Below are positions 44,455-54,131 of a stretch of DNA of 64,000 nt, piece after piece. Source of the DNA: Oceanispirochaeta crateris (GTDB lineage: Bacteria > Spirochaetota > Spirochaetia > DSM-2461); contig NZ_CP036150.1 in assembly GCF_008329965.1 (NCBI RefSeq), positions 1,116,001-1,180,000 of the forward strand. The letters are read 5' to 3'. Both the position numbers and the translations under genes were made by a program. Each line of letters starts with the position of its first letter. Positions within the stretch are counted from its first letter, which is position 1. Below the pieces are notes generated by a model. The model was not told the origin of the DNA, made no database searches, and worked only from the letters and a program-made list of their open reading frames with translations.

Positions 44455-45183
44455 TTAATGCTCAGTCCGTTTCCCAGTCAATTTTTGAATGACCCTGTAG
44501 TGAGCATCTTCGGAGGATCCCCAGGGTTTGCTGTTATTTTCAGCCTTGAATTTCTGTGTAAACCAGGCCAACTCTTCTTCAAGTCTTTGAAAACTTTTTT
44601 TCTGAATATCTTTTATCTCGTTGAAAAAATCATTTTTTTCAGATTTTTTAAAAACTTCTTCAGCCATGAGGAGTAAATCCCCTTCATGGGGGATGCAAAA
44701 TCCTTTACTTTCAGATAAAAAACGTCGAAATTCTTCTTCATCCTTCTTCCAGAGGATGCATGTTGTAAAGGTATAGCGTTTGATTGTTTTGTCTATTCTG
44801 TCACAGATCAGACAATCTTTGATTCTGGAATCATTCTGAGTCTTGAATTCAATGGCATCAGTATTTTTTGTGGAAAAAAATGAACTCCGTCCCGACTTTT
44901 CCGCCGGAAATCTTTTATCCAGATCTTTAGACCAATCCTGCAGATGGGTATGAGTGATGAGTCCCAGGTGTTGTGGGTTCCTTTCCTTGAGGAGTTGGCT
45001 AAAATGATCAGGACAAAAACCCGTCTTATTCAATTCCACCCGCGTTTCCGGATTCATGGCAGAATTACCAAGATAATATTTTAAGTAACGCTTCTCAGCT
45101 ATTTCTTTGAGAGAACAAAAGGGACACTCAGTGTCCTCTTTCAAGGCATCCCAGACGGGAATGGTTTCCAGTTTATATTTCAT
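44455..45183 (-). CDS. Cys/His-rich DUF6062-like protein
   Basis: A 242-residue protein that fits the DUF6062 family in layout. It has four regularly placed Cys/His pairs: CPFC, CPDH, CLIC and CIPH, probably two zinc or haem-like metal sites. The N-terminus ETIPVWDALKEDTECPFC is typical. No enzyme motif is recognised. The ATG at 45183 is preferred over a TTG at 45198. No Shine-Dalgarno is visible. It is convergent with valS. Confidence 0.65.
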   Translation of the reverse strand: MKYKLETIPVWDALKEDTECPFCSLKEIAEKRYLKYYLGNSAMNPETRVELNKTGFCPDHFSQLLKERNPQHLGLITHTHLQDWSKDLDKRFPAEKSGRSSFFSTKNTDAIEFKTQNDSRIKDCLICDRIDKTIKRYTFTTCILWKKDEEEFRRFLSESKGFCIPHEGDLLLMAEEVFKKSEKNDFFNEIKDIQKKSFQRLEEELAWFTQKFKAENNSKPWGSSEDAHYRVIQKLTGKRTEH

Positions 45184-45244
45184 GAACTTATAATACAATC
45201 ATTGAATAGCCAGCTCAAGTGGAAACTCTCCTACAGGCCGATCT

Positions 45245-46198
45245 TCATACAATCAGGTTTCTCTTTTCTCCCCTGAGATGAGCCATTACATTTTGATGCA
45301 CTTCCTTAATCAGGGTCTGTCTTGATTCAATGCTTCCCCAGGCATTGTGTGGCGTAATTAAAAGATTTTTACCCAGTTGTTTAAGAAGGGGATTTGTGTC
45401 AGAAGGTGGTTCATTCGCCAGAACATCCAGGGCTGCCCCGGCAATCCAACCTTCCCTTAGAGCATGGTACAAGGCCTTTTCGTCTACAATTCCACCCCGT
45501 CCTAGGTTTAAAAAGAAGGCCCTTTTTTTCATGGAGCGAAATTGTAATTCACCCATGAGATTTTGAGTTTTGTCATTTAAGGGAGCATGAACAGAAACGA
45601 TATCTGACTCTGATAAGAGGTTTGCCAAAGAACGCTCTGGAAAGTTTTCCTCTCTCATAGCCCCGCTAGTGCTGTAGTACACAGGTTTTGCCCCAAAGGC
45701 TGCGGCGACCTGTGCGACCCGCCTTCCAATGCTGCCCATGCCAATGATTCCCCAGACTTTTCCATTGATTTCAAACCAAGGTCTGGAGACATCGGCAAAT
45801 ATCCCGCCTGTGTTGTATAGGCCTTGACGGACATAATCATCATAATAACGGGTTTGTTCCAACAGATACAAAAGCATTGAGAAACAGTGCTGAGTCACAC
45901 TTTCTGTTGAATAGGATGAGACATTCGCCACGGAGATCTCTCTCTGCCTACAGTAATCGATATCGACATTGTTAAATCCTGTGGACGTTAAGGCAATTAA
46001 TTCTAATTTTTCAGCCTGACAAAGGGCTTCTTTTGTCAGTAATACTCGGTTAGAAACCAGTATCCGGCTATTTCTAATCCTGGTGACCAGATCCTCTTTC
46101 ATTGTATTAGGCCAAATATGACAGTCTTTCATACTGCTAAAAAGAGATAAATCCAGATCGACGCCTAGAGAGCTTGCGTCTAGTAAAACAATACTCAT
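45245..46198 (-). CDS. D-isomer 2-hydroxyacid dehydrogenase
   Basis: A 317-residue NAD-dependent enzyme. GIIGMGSIGRRVAQVA binds the cofactor, and LGRGGIVDEKAL carries the catalytic Arg. ALDVLANEPPS has the Glu, and TPHNAWGS has the catalytic His. Sequence around STGFNNVDIDYC and the overall pattern suggest the glycerate/hydroxypyruvate type, but the substrate is not certain. It is 46 bases downstream of the start of the neighbouring DUF6062-like gene, on the same strand. Confidence 0.87.
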   Translation of the reverse strand: MSIVLLDASSLGVDLDLSLFSSMKDCHIWPNTMKEDLVTRIRNSRILVSNRVLLTKEALCQAEKLELIALTSTGFNNVDIDYCRQREISVANVSSYSTESVTQHCFSMLLYLLEQTRYYDDYVRQGLYNTGGIFADVSRPWFEINGKVWGIIGMGSIGRRVAQVAAAFGAKPVYYSTSGAMREENFPERSLANLLSESDIVSVHAPLNDKTQNLMGELQFRSMKKRAFFLNLGRGGIVDEKALYHALREGWIAGAALDVLANEPPSDTNPLLKQLGKNLLITPHNAWGSIESRQTLIKEVHQNVMAHLRGEKRNLIV

Positions 46199-46284
46199 GC
46201 TCCATTCCTTGCGGAAAACTGATTTTTTATTAGAATTAGTATATTACATTTTATTTAAAAATGTCCTGAATCGGAGGTTCATTC

Positions 46285-46554
46285 ATGTTTATTGAAATTG
46301 ATGACGGTACCTATGTCAACTTGACCCAGGTGTTTTCTATTCACTACAAAAGTTATCAAAATAAAGGAGTCTGGGTTTTTACATCTCCCAATATAGAGGA
46401 GAGTGATCGCTCTTTAGCCGATAAATCAAATAGGAAAATTCATTCCCGATATTTTGTGTCCCGAGAAGAAGCCGATACATGGCTCGAAGAGATGGTGAAG
46501 TCTGAAGGGATTATTCGTGAAAAAAGACGCATAAGAAAGAGGCAATATGAATAG
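46285..46554 (+). CDS. Small protein of unknown function
   Basis: An 89-residue protein not recognised. GGAGG at 46273-46277 precedes the ATG at a good distance, so it is probably real. FIEIDDGTYVNLTQVFSIHYK looks like a small beta-sheet, as in short single-domain proteins that bind nucleic acid or membranes, and the C-terminus is very basic (REKRRIRKRQYE). It lies between a divergent dehydrogenase gene and glnS. Confidence 0.6.
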   Translation: MFIEIDDGTYVNLTQVFSIHYKSYQNKGVWVFTSPNIEESDRSLADKSNRKIHSRYFVSREEADTWLEEMVKSEGIIREKRRIRKRQYE

Positions 46555-46619
46555 GGGATCTACCAGTAAAAATATCTTTATGTTAGGATGAACACTGATA
46601 AATTTTAAAGAGGTAGACT

Positions 46620-48335
46620 ATGGCTGCTGCAAGTATGAATCACACAGAAGAAAAAGCAAAAGGACCGGATTTCATCCGGCAGATAATAAATGAAGATCTT
46701 GAAAAAGGTTTGAATGAAGGAAAAGTCCACACTCGCTTCCCACCGGAGCCAAATGGCTATCTTCATATTGGTCATGGTAAATCCATATGCCTCAATTTCG
46801 GGATTGCCCAGGATTACAATGGAGTGTGTAATCTTAGATTTGACGATACAAATCCAACAAAAGAAGAACAGGAATATGTAGATTCTATCATCGAAGATGT
46901 TCGATGGCTTGGCTTTAATCCTGAGATCTTTTTTGCATCCGATTATTTTGATAATTTTTATGACTGGGCTCTCGAGCTCATTGACTCAGGAAAAGCCTAT
47001 GTAGACTCCCAGAGCGCCGAAGAAATGAGGCTAAACAGGGGAACTCCCACAAAACCAGGGACCGACTCTCCATATCGGAACAGAACGGTTCAGGAAAACA
47101 GGGATCTTTTTGAAAAAATGAGAAAAGGCGAATTCGAAGAAGGTGCCTGTATCCTCAGGGCTAAAATTGATATGGCCCACCAGAATATGAACATGAGAGA
47201 TCCTGCCATTTACCGTATTCGGAAGGAATCTCATCATAGAACAGGTAATAAATGGAATATCTATCCCATGTATGACTTTGCCCATGGTTTTGAAGATGCC
47301 CTTGAGGGAATCACCCATTCCATTTGTACCCTTGAATTTGAAAACCACAGACCATTATATGACTGGTTTCTGGACAATGTTTCGGCTCCCTGTCATCCAA
47401 AACAAATAGAGTTTGCCCGCTTGAATCTGAGTTATACAGTCATGAGTAAAAGAAAGCTCCTGGAACTGGTAAGCGAAAAAATTGTTTCAGGATGGGATGA
47501 TCCCAGAATGCCTACTTTGTCGGGGTTCCGTAGAAGGGGATATACTCCTGCATCCATACGCCGGTTTGCACGGGAAATAGGGGTCTCCAAGGTAAACAGC
47601 TTGGTTGATATTAACTTCTTGCAGTACATCATCAGAGAAGAACTGAACCTGAGCGCAGATAGGGCCATGGCTGTGCTGGATCCATTGAAAGTGACCATAA
47701 GCAATTATCCAGAAGGACAGATTGAAGAACTGCCAGGTGAAAATAATCCTTCGAATCCAGAAGCTGGAGAGAGGATGCTGCCCTTCGGACGTGAAATATA
47801 CATAGAACACAACGACTTCATGGAAGATGCACCCAAGAAATTTTTCCGACTCTCACCGGGTAGAGAAGTCCGGCTCAAACATGCCTATTTTATTACTTGT
47901 GATGAGGTGATCAAAGATGATGATGGAAACGTGATTGAGTTGATCTGCAGTTACGATCCTGAAACAAAGGGTGGTGATTCTCCAGATGGTAGAAAAGTGA
48001 AGGGGACTCTTCACTGGGTCTCTGCTGCAAAAGGAATACGGGCAGAAGTGAGACTCTATGATCATCTTTTTACCCTTGAAAATATGGATGATATGGAAGA
48101 GGGAAAAGATTATAAAGATTATTTAAATCCTGAGTCTCTTGTGACGAAGACGGAGTGTATCATTGAACCTTCTCTGGCTCTTGCAGAACCTGGAAAAACA
48201 TTTCAGTTTTTGAGACAGGGTTACTTCTGTGCGGACTCTAAGGATCACAGTGCGGATCATCCAGTGTTCAATAGGACTGTTGCATTAAAAGACTCATGGG
48301 CCAAACTACAGAATAAAAAAAACCAGGGAGCCTGA
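46620..48335 (+). CDS. glnS: Glutaminyl-tRNA synthetase
   Basis: A 571-residue class I synthetase. [20 protein letters not shown] is the HIGH motif, [19 protein letters not shown] is typical for GlnRS, and [11 protein letters not shown] is the KMSKS-like loop. The two C-terminal anticodon beta-barrels follow. GlnRS in this organism implies direct charging of tRNA-Gln, so an indirect GatCAB route need not serve it. It is followed by zwf after one base. Confidence 0.95.
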   Translation: MAAASMNHTEEKAKGPDFIRQIINEDLEKGLNEGKVHTRFPPEPNGYLHIGHGKSICLNFGIAQDYNGVCNLRFDDTNPTKEEQEYVDSIIEDVRWLGFNPEIFFASDYFDNFYDWALELIDSGKAYVDSQSAEEMRLNRGTPTKPGTDSPYRNRTVQENRDLFEKMRKGEFEEGACILRAKIDMAHQNMNMRDPAIYRIRKESHHRTGNKWNIYPMYDFAHGFEDALEGITHSICTLEFENHRPLYDWFLDNVSAPCHPKQIEFARLNLSYTVMSKRKLLELVSEKIVSGWDDPRMPTLSGFRRRGYTPASIRRFAREIGVSKVNSLVDINFLQYIIREELNLSADRAMAVLDPLKVTISNYPEGQIEELPGENNPSNPEAGERMLPFGREIYIEHNDFMEDAPKKFFRLSPGREVRLKHAYFITCDEVIKDDDGNVIELICSYDPETKGGDSPDGRKVKGTLHWVSAAKGIRAEVRLYDHLFTLENMDDMEEGKDYKDYLNPESLVTKTECIIEPSLALAEPGKTFQFLRQGYFCADSKDHSADHPVFNRTVALKDSWAKLQNKKNQGA

Positions 48336-48336
48336 T

Positions 48337-49662
48337 ATGTCCATTAGAAAATCGGCAATCGTCATTATGGGAGCTTCGGGAGACCTTGCTCACAGAAAGC
48401 TGATACCCGCCATAGTAAAACTCTATGAAGAGGGAATCATTGAAAAAAACTGCAGTGTCCTTGGGAATGGCCGGTCTGAATTCTCAGATGAGACTTTTAG
48501 AGACAAAATAGGGCTAACAGCGCCCTATCGTAATATGTTTCATTATCATCAGGGGATGGAAGGGCTCTATGACAAAGTCCTTTCCATGGGTAAATTTGAC
48601 CAGATCATCGTATTTATGGCTCTACCACCCAGAGTGTATGGCTCTACAGCCGAACAATTGCATAAACAGGGATTCAGAGACAATGTCAGGCTTATCATCG
48701 AAAAACCCTTTGGGACAGATTTAAAGACCGCTCGAGAATTAAACATAAAGTTGAAGCAGTATTACAGTGAAAAACAGATCTATAGAATTGATCACTACCT
48801 GGCAAAAGAAAGCATTCAGAATATTTTGGTATTCCGCTTTGCCAATAATATATTCTATCCTGTTTGGAATAACGGCTTCATCGAATCTATCCAGATTTCG
48901 GCCTTTGAAGAGTTGGGTGTCGAATCAAGGGGAGATTATTTTGACAGTTCCGGAATTATACGGGATATGATACAAAACCATCTCTTTCAACTCCTGGCCT
49001 TATTGACGATGGAGGCCCCGGTTTCTCTCAAACCGGAAGAGATAAGATTACAAAAGATGGCTATATTAAAGGCACTTGAAATAAAAGAATGCAAAATAAA
49101 ACAGTATGAAGGCTATCAGAAAGAGCCCAAGATACCTTCTGATTCAGAAACTGAAACCTACGCAGAGATGAAGCTGGAAATCAATAATTTTCGTTGGACA
49201 GGTGTCCCTATTTATATTAGAACAGGAAAGGCCGTTGGAGAGAAAATGACAACGATTGCCATCACACTCAAGAAAGTGCCCCGGCTTCTATTTAACGAAA
49301 ATGATGAGCTTGAAAAGAACAAGATACTGATTCAGATCCAGCCAGACTCTTCCATAATTATTGACCATTCTACAAAGATTCCTGGAACTGATAGGGACAT
49401 CACGACAACAGATATGGATTTTTGCTACTCCTCATCCTATGAAGGAAATGTACCCGAAGCTTATCAGAAACTCCTCCATGATGCATTGAAAGGGGATCAA
49501 ACTCTTTTTGTCAGTGCCGAAGAAACAGAGTTATCCTGGGAGAAAATAGAACCATTTCTGGATATGGGAAATCCCGGTTTGTATCGACGTGGCCGTATTC
49601 CCCAATCAGATCTCGATGCTGACTGGGTGGATATGTCCAAGTATTCGAGTGCATGCCATTGA
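48337..49662 (+). CDS. zwf: Glucose-6-phosphate 1-dehydrogenase
   Basis: A 441-residue enzyme, a little shorter than the usual 480-500. GASGDLAHRKLIPAIVKL is the NADP site, EKPFGTDLKTARELN and RIDHYLAKESIQNILVFRFAN hold the substrate and catalytic His. GKAVGEK also matches. It starts the oxidative pentose-phosphate path and gives NADPH. One base separates it from glnS, so they share a transcript. It converges with the RseC-like gene after four bases. Confidence 0.94.
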   Translation: MSIRKSAIVIMGASGDLAHRKLIPAIVKLYEEGIIEKNCSVLGNGRSEFSDETFRDKIGLTAPYRNMFHYHQGMEGLYDKVLSMGKFDQIIVFMALPPRVYGSTAEQLHKQGFRDNVRLIIEKPFGTDLKTARELNIKLKQYYSEKQIYRIDHYLAKESIQNILVFRFANNIFYPVWNNGFIESIQISAFEELGVESRGDYFDSSGIIRDMIQNHLFQLLALLTMEAPVSLKPEEIRLQKMAILKALEIKECKIKQYEGYQKEPKIPSDSETETYAEMKLEINNFRWTGVPIYIRTGKAVGEKMTTIAITLKKVPRLLFNENDELEKNKILIQIQPDSSIIIDHSTKIPGTDRDITTTDMDFCYSSSYEGNVPEAYQKLLHDALKGDQTLFVSAEETELSWEKIEPFLDMGNPGLYRRGRIPQSDLDADWVDMSKYSSACH

Positions 49663-49666
49663 AAGG

Positions 49667-50089
49667 TTAAGACTTTGGAGTTCTGCTGATTTCTACAAGA
49701 TCGATGGTTTGGTCTTTTCTTAATAATTTCAGCAGAACGGCAGAGAGCAGAAAACCTAGGAATCCTGCGGCCATGGCCCATAGATTCCGGGTCTGTTCAT
49801 CGGCTTGCCATCCAACCAGCTGAGGAAGAAATGAAACCGTAACAACTAAAAGTACGGGAAGTATTATGAGTAGGAACCAGTCAATTGAAAGAGTCTTGGG
49901 TGCTATCATCTCAACATCCATACCTACCTTAAAGTTTGAAGACTCCGGTAAGGTCAATGTCATGGTCTGCATACCAGAGGAACAACTGCACCCTTCGCAG
50001 GTACCACTTCCACAGCTACCTCCGTCATTTAGAAGACCTAAGAGTGCGCGATTATTTTTTATTTCAAGGATTCTTGCAAATTTTGCCAT
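49667..50089 (-). CDS. SoxR-reducing system RseC-like membrane protein
   Basis: A 140-residue protein of the RseC/MucC family. The N-terminus has a short Cys-rich motif, SCGSGTCEGCSCSSG, that is usual for the family and may bind an Fe-S or other redox centre. Two membrane segments follow (WFLLIILPVLLVVTVSF and LWAMAAGFLGFLLSAVLL). In enterobacteria RseC works with the Rsx/Rnf complex. Here it is divergent from an NQR/RNF-like operon, which supports a link. GAGAGG sits before the ATG. Confidence 0.8.
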   Translation of the reverse strand: MAKFARILEIKNNRALLGLLNDGGSCGSGTCEGCSCSSGMQTMTLTLPESSNFKVGMDVEMIAPKTLSIDWFLLIILPVLLVVTVSFLPQLVGWQADEQTRNLWAMAAGFLGFLLSAVLLKLLRKDQTIDLVEISRTPKS

Positions 50090-50169
50090 TTTTTCCCTCT
50101 CCTTATTCTATAATAAAATATTATATACTGGTTATCCACTAATATATGATAAAAAATGATTGAATCTTT

Positions 50170-50199
50170 TTGCATTTTAATTCAATTCCAAACTATTAT
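50170..50199 (+). promoter_or_regulatory. Candidate promoter of the nqr operon
   Basis: TTGCAT at 50170-50175 and TATTAT at 50194-50199 have an 18-base spacer. The region from 50100 to 50240 is very AT-rich. No operator was recognised. Confidence 0.4.
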
Positions 50200-50274
50200 A
50201 TATATTGTATGTAATCGAAAGATCTAATACACATTATATATTGAAAAAAATAATAACTTATCAGGGGGTCCTTC

Positions 50275-51174
50275 GTGTTTCAAAAACAAATCATGATGCG
50301 GAGAGTCGTTTATTCACTCATACCGATTATGATCTTTTCAGTCTACCTTTATGGACTGCGATCCTTAATTATTCATGCCGTCGTATTATTGGCGGGAACA
50401 GCTACAGAATATCTGTATATGAAAACAAGAGGAAAGAAAGTCTCAGAAGCAGTACTGGTCACATCTGCTCTTTATGCGTTATCTATGCCGCCCATGGTTC
50501 CATTATGGGTAGCCGTCATCGGAATTATTTTCGGTGTTCTCTTTGGGAAGTGTATCTTTGGAGGCTTTGGAAGAAATATTTTCAACCCGGCAATCACAGG
50601 TCGTTTGTTCGTATACATTAGTTTTCCCTCTTTCATGACCAGCGCGTGGATGACACCCGGTCGATTTGGAACCAATGGTGTAGATGCTGTATCAACAGCC
50701 ACTCCGCTGGGACTGATGCGGAGCAATGTGATCCCCGACTTGAAGGATCTCATTCTTGGTGTCAGAGCCGGTTCCTTGGGAGAGAGTGCGGTGATTCTCA
50801 TCATCATAGCAGGAATCTATCTCATTTATACCAAAACAGCCAGCTGGAGAATTATCGTCTCTACACTTGTTAGTTTTATGGCTCTTTCTACGGCCTTGTT
50901 CTTTATGGGAGCCTCATCATCTTTTCCTCCAATGGAATCTCTTTTTTCCGGCAGTGTCCTTTTTGTCATTGTATTTATGGCTACCGACCCTGTGACTGGA
51001 CCCAAGAAAAATCAGGCACAATACCTCTACGGAATTGTGATAGGAAGCGTAACCTGTCTTGTGAGAATATTTTCACTTTTTCCGGAAGGTACAAGTTTCG
51101 GAATTCTGATGGGGAATACCTTTGCCTCCCTCTTTGATGAATGGTTCACTCCCCGTAAAGGAGCTCAGAAATGA
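50275..51174 (+). CDS. NqrB/RnfD-type membrane subunit
   Basis: A 299-residue membrane protein, shorter than NqrB (about 410) and slightly shorter than RnfD (about 350). It has a GTG start with a GGGGG ribosome-binding site. FGGFGRNIFNPAITGRLFVYISFP is a family signature, and VDAVSTATPL is the site for covalent FMN on Thr. ATDPVTGPKKNQAQYLYG is a late signature. It carries FMN and forms a core part of the ion-moving complex. It starts an operon with overlaps of four bases to each next gene. Whether to call it NqrB or RnfD depends on the missing partners. The downstream NqrF supports NqrB. Confidence 0.85.
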   Translation: MFQKQIMMRRVVYSLIPIMIFSVYLYGLRSLIIHAVVLLAGTATEYLYMKTRGKKVSEAVLVTSALYALSMPPMVPLWVAVIGIIFGVLFGKCIFGGFGRNIFNPAITGRLFVYISFPSFMTSAWMTPGRFGTNGVDAVSTATPLGLMRSNVIPDLKDLILGVRAGSLGESAVILIIIAGIYLIYTKTASWRIIVSTLVSFMALSTALFFMGASSSFPPMESLFSGSVLFVIVFMATDPVTGPKKNQAQYLYGIVIGSVTCLVRIFSLFPEGTSFGILMGNTFASLFDEWFTPRKGAQK

Positions 51175-51776
51175 ATAAAAACGGTTTAATCTATACAATC
51201 ATATTCTCATTTCTTGTTGCCTTCTTTTTTGTTTTCTTTCTGTCTCTGGCAGATGGAGCTACAAAGGATCTTGTAGAAAAAAATAATCTCATATCCATTC
51301 AGAAGTCAGTATTAAAAGTCTTGGATATACTTCCTGAGGATGACAATAATATTGCCACGGTTTATGAAAAAAGCTTTGATATAGTCCCCCAGCCAGGAGA
51401 TCTTCTTCAAACAGAAATTGAGGGAGAACCTGTTTTGATTCGATATTTCAGCGGCAGTGGTCTTTGGGGAACAATCACAGGAATCATCGCCGTAGATGAA
51501 TCCCTGGATAGGATTATTGGTCTGGATATAATCAGCCATAACGAAACTCCTGGATTGGGAGGACGTATTGACGAAGAATGGTTTAAAGAACAATTTCGAG
51601 ATGAAAAAATCGGAACTGAGGGAATCAAGGTTCTTAAAGGAAGCGGAAACCAGGACGAAGACAGCAGTAATTCCTCGGTAGACGGAATCACAGGGGCCTC
51701 TCTGACGAGTGCTTCTATGGAGAACATCGTGAATAGAGAAATCAAAAACTTTACAACCGAAAGGAGCAGCAAATGA
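51171..51776 (+). CDS. NqrC/RnfG-type FMN-binding subunit
   Basis: A 201-residue protein with one N-terminal membrane segment and a periplasmic FMN-binding domain. GLDIISHNETPGLGGRIDEEWFKEQF is the family motif. DGITGASLTSASMEN is the flavinylation site, with Ser in the place where most members have Thr. ApbE encoded at 59514 should attach the FMN. It overlaps both neighbours by four bases. Confidence 0.87.
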   Translation: MNKNGLIYTIIFSFLVAFFFVFFLSLADGATKDLVEKNNLISIQKSVLKVLDILPEDDNNIATVYEKSFDIVPQPGDLLQTEIEGEPVLIRYFSGSGLWGTITGIIAVDESLDRIIGLDIISHNETPGLGGRIDEEWFKEQFRDEKIGTEGIKVLKGSGNQDEDSSNSSVDGITGASLTSASMENIVNREIKNFTTERSSK

Positions 51777-52384
51777 ATGAAATAAGCCCTTCGGAAATAT
51801 TAAAAAACAATGTGTGGCACAACAACCCGGTTTTTGTACAGATCCTGGGAATTTGCTCCACTCTGGCAGTCACAAACAATTTGACCAACACATTTATCAT
51901 GACCGTAGCTTTGATCTTTGTAGCGGCTTTGACAAATGTAACGGTGTCACTATTAAAATCACTCATTCCACGTAAAGTCAGGATGATTGTACAGACACTC
52001 ATCATTGCATTCTACGTGATCATTGTAGATATCCTTCTGAGAGCCTACATGCCAGAGGTCAGTAAATCTCTTGGGCCCTATGTGGGTCTGATCATTACCA
52101 ACTGTATTATCATGGGACGGGCAGAAGCATTCGCACAGGCCAATGGACCTCTCCTGTCTTTCTGGGACGGTGTAACCTCAGGATTGGGCTATATGTGGGT
52201 TCTGATGATCATAGCCTCCATTCGAGAGCTACTGGGTTTTGGAACCCTTTTCGGAATCCCTGTTCTTCCTGAATTTTTTACACGATGGACCATCATGGTT
52301 ATGGCTCCCAGTGCATTTTTCCTACTGGGAACCTTCCTGTGGATCGTTAAATCCATAATGCTGAAGAAAGGAGCCGCGAAATGA
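51773..52384 (+). CDS. nqrD: NqrD/RnfE-type membrane subunit
   Basis: A 203-residue protein with six membrane segments. NPVFVQILGICSTLAVTNNL at the start and LGPYVGLIITNCIIMGRAEAFA are the family signatures, with the Cys that helps bind an Fe-S centre between NqrD and NqrE. It overlaps both neighbours by four bases. Confidence 0.9.
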   Translation: MNEISPSEILKNNVWHNNPVFVQILGICSTLAVTNNLTNTFIMTVALIFVAALTNVTVSLLKSLIPRKVRMIVQTLIIAFYVIIVDILLRAYMPEVSKSLGPYVGLIITNCIIMGRAEAFAQANGPLLSFWDGVTSGLGYMWVLMIIASIRELLGFGTLFGIPVLPEFFTRWTIMVMAPSAFFLLGTFLWIVKSIMLKKGAAK

Positions 52385-52974
52385 CACCGGATATAAATCC
52401 CTTCATTCTCCTGTTTGCCTCAATTTTCACCAGCAATATTTTGCTGGCTAACTTTCTGGGGATGTGCTCATTCATCTCCATTTCCAAAGATATAAAGTCT
52501 TCTAATGGACTGGGAATGGCTGTGACAGTGGTATTAACCCTTACAGCTGTTATCAACTGGGCTATTTTGAATTACCTGCTGATACCGATGAATCTGCTTT
52601 ATCTGCGATATATCGTATTCATAATCGTCATTGCCGCTACAGTTCAGATACTTGAAATGGTTATAGACAGAGTGTCTCCTGGACTCTATATGTCTCTGGG
52701 AATATTCCTGCCTCTTATCACTGTAAACTGTGCCATATTGGGTGTAGCCCTTTTTATAGAAATTAGAAACTATAACTTGATACAGACTTTATTCTATAGC
52801 TTTGGCTCCGGCTTAGGCTGGTGGCTGGCAATCATGGCATTGGCAGCCATACAGAAGAAACTGCAAAAATCACCCGTCCCGGCAGGACTTGAAGGTCCGG
52901 GAATCACATTAATCACCATAGGTTTCATGGCTATGGCGTTTGTCGGATTTTCCGGCATGCTGAATGTTCAGTAA
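52381..52974 (+). CDS. nqrE: NqrE/RnfA-type membrane subunit
   Basis: A 197-residue protein with six membrane segments. FTSNILLANFLGMCSFISISK and LPLITVNCAILGVALF are the paired family signatures, each with a Cys that matches those of NqrD, so the two subunits can form an inverted pair that holds the intramembrane Fe-S centre. It overlaps nqrD by four bases and is 26 bases before nqrF. Confidence 0.9.
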   Translation: MTPDINPFILLFASIFTSNILLANFLGMCSFISISKDIKSSNGLGMAVTVVLTLTAVINWAILNYLLIPMNLLYLRYIVFIIVIAATVQILEMVIDRVSPGLYMSLGIFLPLITVNCAILGVALFIEIRNYNLIQTLFYSFGSGLGWWLAIMALAAIQKKLQKSPVPAGLEGPGITLITIGFMAMAFVGFSGMLNVQ

Positions 52975-53000
52975 GATCAATAAATCTAGGAGTATGTAGC

Positions 53001-54113
53001 GTGAGTTTTTTGATTGCACCTCTAACAATAGCCTGTCTCTCAGCAGTGTTAGCGGCATTAATCGCCGTCATAGATAGAATCGTCAACAATTATGGTGAGT
53101 GCCAGATTGATATCAATAATGGTACTAAGGTATTAACGGTGAAGGGAGGGGAGCCACTCTTGTCTCTTCTCTCATCTGAAGGTATCTATCTTCCCTCAGC
53201 ATGTGGAGGGAAAGGGAGTTGTGGAGCCTGTAAATGTCAGGTAGAGACCGATATTGGTCCTCATTTACCCACTGAAACACCATATCTTACGAAAGAAGAG
53301 ATAAAAGATAAGATTCGTCTCTCCTGTCAGGTCAAGGTTAAATCAGATCTGTCTATCAACATTCCAGAAGAACTTTTTAATGTTAAACAATTTGATGCTA
53401 CCGTCGTGAGCATTAAAGATGTCACTTATGACATTAAGGAAGTTGTATTTGATTTGGGAGATGAAACGATCACCTTCCATTCCGGCATGTATATTCAGAT
53501 TGTGGTGCCCCCCTACGATAAAATCAAAGGAACCACTCAGAGGGCCTATTCCATGTCATCCAGACCACTGGATCATAATCGTGTAGAACTCCTTATTCGT
53601 TTGGTTCCTGGTGGTATTGCCACAACCTATGTTCATGAACACCTCAAAGAAGGGGATAAAATGGGCTTGGTTGGACCATTCGGTGATTTTAGACGATCTT
53701 CTACCGATTCCATCATGCTCTGTGTTGCCGGTGGTTCCGGAATGGCTCCCTTTAAATCGATTCTGCACGATATGATTGACAGTAATATTACACACAGGGA
53801 TGTGTGGTACTTCTTTGGTGCCCGTTCTCTAAGAGACATGTTTTATATGGATGAGATGTATGCTATGGCCAAAGAAAATCCCTGGTTTCACTTTGTTCCG
53901 GCCCTTTCAGAGCCACAACCGGAAGATAATTGGACAGGAGAAACTGGTCTCATTACCGATGTCCTTGATCGATTTATTAAGAATACGATTGGTGCAGATA
54001 AAGATATGGAAGGCTATTTATGCGGTAGTCCCGGTATGATCAATGCCTGCAACAATGTGATGACAGGCAATGGCATACCTCTTGAAAAGATCTATTACGA
54101 CAGCTTTGCCTGA
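53001..54113 (+). CDS. nqrF: NADH:quinone reductase subunit NqrF
   Basis: A 370-residue protein and the NADH entry point of NQR. An N-terminal membrane segment is followed by a 2Fe-2S domain (CGGKGSCGACKC with a fourth Cys in LSCQVKV), an FAD domain (RAYSMSS) and an NADH domain (GGSGMAPFKSIL, with CGSPGMINA near the end). Its length is close to that of the known subunit (about 407). RnfB and RnfC are absent, so electrons enter from NADH rather than ferredoxin. AGGAG at 52988-52992 supports the GTG start. Confidence 0.92.
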   Translation: MSFLIAPLTIACLSAVLAALIAVIDRIVNNYGECQIDINNGTKVLTVKGGEPLLSLLSSEGIYLPSACGGKGSCGACKCQVETDIGPHLPTETPYLTKEEIKDKIRLSCQVKVKSDLSINIPEELFNVKQFDATVVSIKDVTYDIKEVVFDLGDETITFHSGMYIQIVVPPYDKIKGTTQRAYSMSSRPLDHNRVELLIRLVPGGIATTYVHEHLKEGDKMGLVGPFGDFRRSSTDSIMLCVAGGSGMAPFKSILHDMIDSNITHRDVWYFFGARSLRDMFYMDEMYAMAKENPWFHFVPALSEPQPEDNWTGETGLITDVLDRFIKNTIGADKDMEGYLCGSPGMINACNNVMTGNGIPLEKIYYDSFA

Positions 54114-54131
54114 TTTTTTGGAGGATTTATT

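Noticed and set aside
50275-52974. Assignment of the cluster as a full RNF complex
   Set aside because: RnfB and RnfC are absent, and the last gene is a clear NqrF with 2Fe-2S, FAD and NADH domains, so NQR-type is preferred.
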